Translations under genes and position numbers: made by a program
Origin: Gracilaria gracilis
Lineage: Eukaryota > Rhodophyta > Florideophyceae > Gracilariales > Gracilariaceae
NCBI GenBank assembly: GCA_030374805.1
Contig: JARGSG010000070.1
Location: forward strand, 186,001-250,000
Reading direction: 5' to 3'
Length of the DNA: 64,000 nucleotides
Notes under the pieces: generated by a model
What the model was told of the DNA's origin: nothing
The model's database searches: none
Seen by the model: the letters and a program-made list of their open reading frames with translations, nothing else
Part shown: piece after piece, positions 59,075-64,000 of the stretch
How positions within the stretch are numbered: position 1 is the stretch's first letter
How the letters are laid out: each line of letters opens with the position of its first letter

Positions 59075-60244
59075 ATGGCCGCCACCAGCGATGTGGATGA
59101 CGTCGAGTTGCAGGAAGCTCTGCAACGCAGTCTTGAACAAACCAATCTGGAAGAAGCAATGTTTGCCAAAGCTTTAGCTGAAAGTATTAGCACCAGAGAT
59201 GAGGAGATTGCACGTGCCATGCAAAGAGAACAACTCCTTATGCTTGAAAAGAGACTCTGTGATGATTCCAACGATGCAGCTGGCCCTAGTACGCAACCCC
59301 CACCCCCCAATCCTGATGCGAGCGTGCCCGCGCAAACCCTGCAAGCCCCACCAGCAGAAGATACATCTCACGACGAAGAGCTCGCACGTCTTTTGCAGAG
59401 AGCAGAAGATCAGCGCAGAGAAGAAAGAGATGTACAGCTTCGTATGCAACACGAAGATGCACTTGCTTCGCTGAGAAGGCAAAAAAGCGAAGAAGAGGAG
59501 AGAGAGAGAGATGGACAGCTTCCAACGCGACTTTCGCGGGGAAGAAAGGAATCTCGTACAAACGCTGGTGCGTCAGCCAGCACAGGACCCTCATCTCAGG
59601 CATGGCATCTACAGTCGCCCTCGCAACGCTTCTATGTTCATTCACATTTATCATCCGATGCGGAGAAGAGACGTCGTCTTGATGACATTTCAGGGAACGG
59701 CGCCGGTCCCTCTTCAGAGCAAACTCGTGAGAACGAGGTTTCAGCGTCCCCTCCAGCTTCTGCACCGCCACTGGTTGTCATTGACGGACAGAATGTTGGT
59801 TTTTCTTATCAAGGTGGTGGTGCGCATCGCACCTTTTGCGCAAGAGGTGTAGAAGTAGCTCTCAACTACTATAACAGGAGCGGCATAAGAGCCGTGGCAA
59901 TGGTGCCCGCATGGAGAGGTGATAAAAAAGATGAAGGGGCTGATCTTTTGAACAAACTTGCCGATGAAGGTCAGGTTTCGTTTACACCTCCTGGTTCGCA
60001 TGATGATTATTTTCTATTGGCATATGCGAAGCAAAGGAACATTGATATTGTTTCAAATGACCGCTTTAGCAAAGAGATTAGGCAGCAAGAAACCCCGGAG
60101 GCCGCCAATGCCTTGCGGAGCTTTCTTAACAGGCATCTCATACCATATACTTTCGTGAATCGAGAGTTTTTGCCGAATCCAAATCCGCGTCAACTCAGTC
60201 GTGCTGAGCATTGCCGTCGACAGCCCCGCTATACAAGGGGATAA
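59075..60244 (+). CDS. UIM-containing Regnase-like (Zc3h12a/MCPIP NYN) endoribonuclease
   Basis: A 389-residue protein from the ATG at 59075 (MAATSDVDDVEL); the upstream frame lacks another ATG. The N-terminus has two good ubiquitin-interacting motifs, DDVELQEALQRSLEQ (8-22) and an A-x-x-x-S helix at 33-37 (AKALAESIS), with a weaker pair at 43-51 and 99-112. A charged coiled coil runs to about 150, then a Ser-rich linker. Residues 231-375 form the PIN-like NYN domain of Regnase: VVIDGQNVGF (D237, N240), CARGVEVALNYY, MVPAWRGDKKD, FTPPGSHDDYFLL (D310, D311), IVSNDRF (D329) and YTFVNREFLP. These match the four catalytic Asp of MCPIP1. The CCCH finger of animal Regnases is absent. It likely degrades RNA; ubiquitin binding may steer it. 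Intronless. Confidence 0.92.
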   Translation: MAATSDVDDVELQEALQRSLEQTNLEEAMFAKALAESISTRDEEIARAMQREQLLMLEKRLCDDSNDAAGPSTQPPPPNPDASVPAQTLQAPPAEDTSHDEELARLLQRAEDQRREERDVQLRMQHEDALASLRRQKSEEEERERDGQLPTRLSRGRKESRTNAGASASTGPSSQAWHLQSPSQRFYVHSHLSSDAEKRRRLDDISGNGAGPSSEQTRENEVSASPPASAPPLVVIDGQNVGFSYQGGGAHRTFCARGVEVALNYYNRSGIRAVAMVPAWRGDKKDEGADLLNKLADEGQVSFTPPGSHDDYFLLAYAKQRNIDIVSNDRFSKEIRQQETPEAANALRSFLNRHLIPYTFVNREFLPNPNPRQLSRAEHCRRQPRYTRG

Positions 60245-60760
60245 GAGACAAGTAACCAAGGTTGCACAACCCCGGGAACAGGCCTCTTGTAACGACCCCA
60301 TCAGCTTATCTTGGCACATCGAATGCGAGCGTCGCTGGTCCTGAGAGTATAGCGTGGAGTGAAGAATCCCGCTCACGAAAACAATGTAGAGTATGCAAAG
60401 GATTTCAGTGGACTAACCTTACGCTTGGCATCCTTCAAATTATGAGCTTACACACAACGCTTGCTCTGACCCAGGGAACTTACGAGCAAAACGTTCATCA
60501 AGCTCCAAATGTTCAACGGCACGCCATCACACAGACCCTCTGTATCTATGCGATCGTCGCGCCTGAGTTTCGGTGAACACAAGCGTTGATCTGCTAGGAA
60601 CAGATCCGAGCTGAACGAACGAACGAACGGCGGTTGAACGTACCTTCGGTAGTTCAAGAAATAGATACAGACCCCCGTAACAATGGAAAAGGAAGGAATT
60701 TCGGGAATCGAGTCTACCCTTGGTAGGAGGAGAATCATGATTTTGTTAACGATAAGAAGT
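60245..60760. other. intergenic between convergent genes
   Basis: No gene recognised. A GAAC tetranucleotide run (GAACGAACGAACG) lies near 60614. Confidence 0.5.
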
Positions 60761-61615
60761 TTACTTGTCGTTCTTTGTACCTAGTTCGGCAGAACGACAT
60801 GTAGCCTTCGATATGGCATCGATGACCGCTGCTCTAAAGCCTCCGCTTTCCAGTGCGACTGTTCCGGCAATGGTAGTTCCACCTGGCGATTCGACGCGAT
60901 TACGAAGCTCAGCCGGATGTTTATCGAACTCGAGAGCCATTTTCGCTGAACCAAAGACCGTTTGGGAAGCAAGCTTGTACGCAGTAGCACGTGGTAGGCC
61001 ATTCTGCACACCTGCGTCAGCCATGGCTTCAATCATCATAAATACAAACGCTGGTCCACTTCCGCTCAATCCGGTGACAGCATCTAGATTTTTCTCCGGA
61101 ACTGGAACGACCATGCCACAAGCTCCCATGAGGTTTTCAACTATTGTTTTGTCATCATCGTTGCACTTGTGATTCATGGTGAAGGCCGACGCGGCTGCTC
61201 CAACCACACACGGCTGATTTGGCATGACTCTGACCCATTTCTTTGTCTCTCCACCAGCGGCTTGGGCTTCAGAGAGTGCGCTGAGCGTTATACCTGCGCA
61301 GATAGAAATGTACAATGTATCATCTTCTTCGGGGGGTTTGTTTTTGTTAATCGTTTGAAGCACATTGGGTACGTCGTTTGGCTTGACCGCTAAGATGACA
61401 ACATTGGAAGAGTGGAGCATTTCTTTTGCATCATCGGAAGTTGTAACATGCAATTGTGATAAGAGCTGCCTTCGTTGTGGGACGAATTCGCATACGAATA
61501 TTGACTGGGCTTCGATCACTTGTTTGTGAAGGATGCCTCGGATGATGGCTTCAGCCATCATACCGCCTCCAAAGAAACCGACTCGAACGTTGGTAATAAG
61601 ACTCTTGTCTGCCAT
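60761..61615 (-). CDS. P5CR: pyrroline-5-carboxylate reductase
   Basis: A 284-residue, intronless enzyme, the last step of proline synthesis (reduction of pyrroline-5-carboxylate by NAD(P)H), usually cytosolic. The N-terminal Rossmann fold shows GFFGGGMMAEAII, then SNVVILAVKPNDV for dinucleotide binding; VRVMPNQPCVVGAAASAF is the family's central block; the C-terminal dimerisation domain carries ALTGLSG-type residues (AVTGLSGSGPAFVFMMIEAMADAG) and the signature PGGTTIAGTVALESGGFRAAV. Length equals the family norm (about 270-285). The lack of a transit peptide argues for a cytosolic location. The start at 61615 (MADKSLITNVRVGF) places the fold 12 residues in, as usual. Confidence 0.97.
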   Translation of the reverse strand: MADKSLITNVRVGFFGGGMMAEAIIRGILHKQVIEAQSIFVCEFVPQRRQLLSQLHVTTSDDAKEMLHSSNVVILAVKPNDVPNVLQTINKNKPPEEDDTLYISICAGITLSALSEAQAAGGETKKWVRVMPNQPCVVGAAASAFTMNHKCNDDDKTIVENLMGACGMVVPVPEKNLDAVTGLSGSGPAFVFMMIEAMADAGVQNGLPRATAYKLASQTVFGSAKMALEFDKHPAELRNRVESPGGTTIAGTVALESGGFRAAVIDAISKATCRSAELGTKNDK

Positions 61616-62044
61616 GGTTACTGCAATGGTCTTGGATGAGAAGCGCGTGGGTCACGAAGTCCGTGTGACGTGTTTCCGAAGTCGCAGTGACTTTTTGCTC
61701 AAGAGATGCCGCAAGGGCTTTTTCAAGATCGAAAGCAACCGCGGGTAAACGTATGGTAGATACTTCAAATAGATGTTGGTTCGGAATCTATCGTTGTAAG
61801 TTGTACAACGATACCTCATCCATGAACGTTCACTCCCCCGGTGGGAGGTGATCACGGTTGTGGTACCTTTCTGGGCTATATGCATGATTGCTCGATAATC
61901 ACGGTATGTGTGATACAACAGATACCCGAATTTACTAAAAAGAGCCGTTTTAATTCTTTTCCACGGTTGTCGCTACTTGTTACTGATGTTCTTCGAAGCT
62001 ATCTCTCTTAAGAAAGGCCAAGAACTTGTGTGGTCCAAGTCTAA
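61616..62044. other. intergenic, promoter side of P5CR
   Basis: No gene recognised. The octamer GTAGATAC occurs at 61756, about 140 bases upstream of the P5CR start. Confidence 0.5.
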
Positions 62045-62757
62045 TCAGGCTTTGGACGAAAGACCTCGTGCTGTATGGCATGCTATGCTGGAAACAAGCT
62101 CACGCCCTGAAGCGCTTGTCAGCGGGCATCGTAGAACTACATGTTCACTGTCGTTCTTCACGCGAGTGCCGCAACTACATTGCAGCGTTTTCTTTCCCAG
62201 GTAAGACGCAACCGGATGAAGAGTGGAAACATGGCCAGTATAAAACTGGTCCAGCGTTACCTCCGCCTTCCGGGCTGCCCTCTCACCGGAAATGAAGTTC
62301 GGACAATGTCGCCACAGCGTTAGACTATTTTTTCGACGAGAGAGCAGCGCGTATATCCAACATATCCAAAGGCACCATAACTTATGCATCCATGGGAATC
62401 AGCAACCCTGGTTTGGCGACCCTATCTGCTTTTTCGTTTTGCAGAATGTCACAATGACTTAGTAGCCAAATTATGTGCTTCTCGTTATCGGCACTTAAGA
62501 CATCGATCACGCGATTCAGTTGTTGTGCGTGTTGTAGCTGTTTATGGATATTTCTTTGCAACATTGCCACAATTGCTTTAGAGTCTGTGAAGACTCTTAC
62601 AACTTGTGTTTGATATTCTCCTAAATGCCACTCTCATTGTGCATATTTCCGCTGTGCAAGAGCAAACATTGACTCCTGCTGGGACCACATCACCATCGTA
62701 AGCAGTAGAACCAGAAGAGCTATACAACCGAAATTCTCCTACCCCTACGGTCTCCGG
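62045..62757 (-). mobile_element. LINE fragment with RNase H domain and C-terminal Cys/His end
   Basis: The longest of four related LINE tails. In order on the minus strand: FRLYSSSGSTAYDG...AGVNVC...AEI (first RNase H strands), VVRVFTDSKAIVAMLQ (third acidic site), IIWLLSHCDILQNEKADRVAK (last RNase H strand and helix, corresponding to W-x-P-x-H-x-x-x-x-G-N-E-x-A-D), then AEVTLDQFYTGHVSTLHP and CSCGTRVKNDSEHVVLRCP. The segments are in at least three frames, so it is inactive. No reverse transcriptase was found upstream (62758-63300), though an unmatched open frame at 62927-63268 may belong to it. The RNase H domain places the family near the I/Jockey-type or other RNase H-bearing LINE clades. 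Confidence 0.8.
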
Positions 62758-64000
62758 GACCAAGGGCTTCATTTGCAGAGTGTCATCATCACGATCTACT
62801 CCTGTTTGGTTCGTTTCATCATACTTGTATGCCATTTTCTTCTTCTCATCGTGAGGAATCCGAAATGAGGGTATCTCACATCATGATATGTGCATCTGCT
62901 ATCTGTAGATGAAAAGGTGTTGAGGATTAAGAGTGCAAGATCCCCATCAACTCTGATATGTGGGGTAGGACGCTACAACAAGCTGGACAAGAAGGAAAGA
63001 ATATTAAAGAGTCCCCGTTATCACTCATACTCTGTTCAGGAGTGCTGACTCTCTCCTTCAGTTGTCGTGTTAAGTGGCTGGACCTTTCCCATTTGTTCTT
63101 CTCGTTCGTATGGTCTGCTAATCCTTGCTGCAAAATAGGATGAGAACTAAACGATCTAAAGATAGCAGTCTCCCCTAAATAAGGCCACTGCTTGATCATT
63201 CTTACCATTGCCCTGTCATTCCCACTTGTTCTCAAAAGAATCATTCTCACAGGAGGTTCAACATCCATGCATTAGTAGGGTGTCTTAGATACCGCTGTCA
63301 TTATTCGTGGAAGATATTCGTGTCTCATGTTCACAGGATTGCGCACGTTGTTCAAATGGTGTGCGAAATGGATCACTGAATGGACCTTTTTCTCGCTTTA
63401 TTCATGTACAACCAATTAACATATGGCCAGTACGTCCAGCACTGCTCTGCGAAGGAGATCATGTGCTGTAATTTGAATCGTGTTAAGGGCAAGCGTGGAA
63501 ACATCAGCCAGTTTTCTTCGCATGGCTACCTTTTGAGGGTGCTTATGCTCTCTTGTCTACACATTCAAAATGGGTTGTTGATAATGCAACAAACTTCGCC
63601 TCTCCCAACGGCCAGTTGTTGTTATTTTCCATGTTCTATCGGCACACGAATTCAGTAGCTGTTATCCGAAGAGAACAGAGGATAGATACAATATGGAGCT
63701 GCATGATTTGAAAATGTAATATGACAGTCGCACTCTACATGGCTCGCATCGAAATATGCTCAGTAGCTGTAGTCTCTCGGGGATCTCTCGGTTTAGCAGA
63801 CACAAGACTGTATATAGAGAAACACGGAAGGCCGTTTAGCGGTGTGTTTCATTCTTAATTTGCTGCTATCCTGATTGATTCCTATTGCAAGAAGAAGAAG
63901 AAGAAAGGACGCCGATTAACACATTGTTACCAGCGATGGGCACATCTCGAAATCAAAGGCTACCCTTTTGAACGTTCTCCGCAGATAAAGTATGGAGAAA
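62758..64000. other. window end, no gene recognised
   Basis: Possibly more of the LINE at its left edge. An AAG trinucleotide run lies at about 63890-63905. Nothing else is recognised. Confidence 0.5.

Noticed and set aside
1-64000. CRISPR arrays, bacterial operons, ribosome binding sites
   Set aside because: No regularly spaced repeats; splicing, TATA elements, tRNA without CCA and LINEs show nuclear eukaryotic DNA.
1-64000. TAGATA hexamer as an enriched motif
   Set aside because: As a hexamer its count (about 35 by eye) is near the chance expectation of about 31; only the extended octamer GTAGATAC is in excess.

Overview
The window is nuclear DNA of a photosynthetic, intron-poor unicellular eukaryote, most likely a red alga. 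Plastid functions are encoded among eukaryotic cytosolic genes: a bacterial-type sigma factor, sedoheptulose-1,7-bisphosphatase (SBPase), and a ChaN-type protein with a twin-arginine lumen signal. ATP-citrate lyase is the split type (separate B subunit). The mRNA 5'-triphosphatase is the metal-dependent Cet1 type rather than the cysteine-phosphatase type of land plants, and a PPK1 polyphosphate kinase is present. Most genes are single-exon. Only two introns could be placed with confidence, 105 and 128 nt long. The red-algal assignment is inference; no phycobilisome or rRNA gene is present to settle it.

Layout. 1-17 kb is gene-poor. It holds one unrecognised 745-residue membrane protein, a tandem pair of secreted cysteine-rich proteins, MITE-like inverted repeats, a LINE tail, a WD40 pseudogene and a duplicated unclassified segment. 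17-32 kb is gene-dense: TAP46 and syntaxin-5 share a divergent promoter, followed by a C2H2 zinc-finger protein, an eIF2B-type subunit, a VAMP7-like longin SNARE with an intron right after its ATG, a CCDC137-like nucleolar protein and a PPK1-Nudix fusion. 34-45 kb has a Josephin protease, an Na+/H+ antiporter, and then a very GC-rich block (about 37.5-43.5 kb) with trinucleotide repeats. That block carries a small plastid-type protein, the sigma factor, a possible OB-fold protein, SBPase and a gamma-glutamylcyclotransferase-like gene; RIO2 kinase follows. 45-64 kb carries an SH3-ligand-like helical protein, the ChaN-like protein, ATP-citrate lyase B, a shikimate-kinase-like protein, the Cet1-type RNA triphosphatase, tRNA-Glu, a UIM-Regnase-type RNase and pyrroline-5-carboxylate reductase, separated by LINE tails and empty AT-richer DNA.

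No operon logic is expected here. Several genes are paired head to head, and two SNAREs (Golgi Qa and longin R) lie within 7 kb of each other. The most unusual observation is in the gamma-glutamylcyclotransferase-like gene. Its reading frame is otherwise well preserved but is broken three times, each time by four extra bases at the centre of a palindromic tetranucleotide (GTAC, GTAC, AGCT). Two of the three produce the octamer GTAGATAC/GTATCTAC. By eye this octamer occurs 12 times in the window against about 2 expected, and a doubled form lies on the SBPase stop codon. This may be a family of small excision scars, or a systematic assembly artefact.
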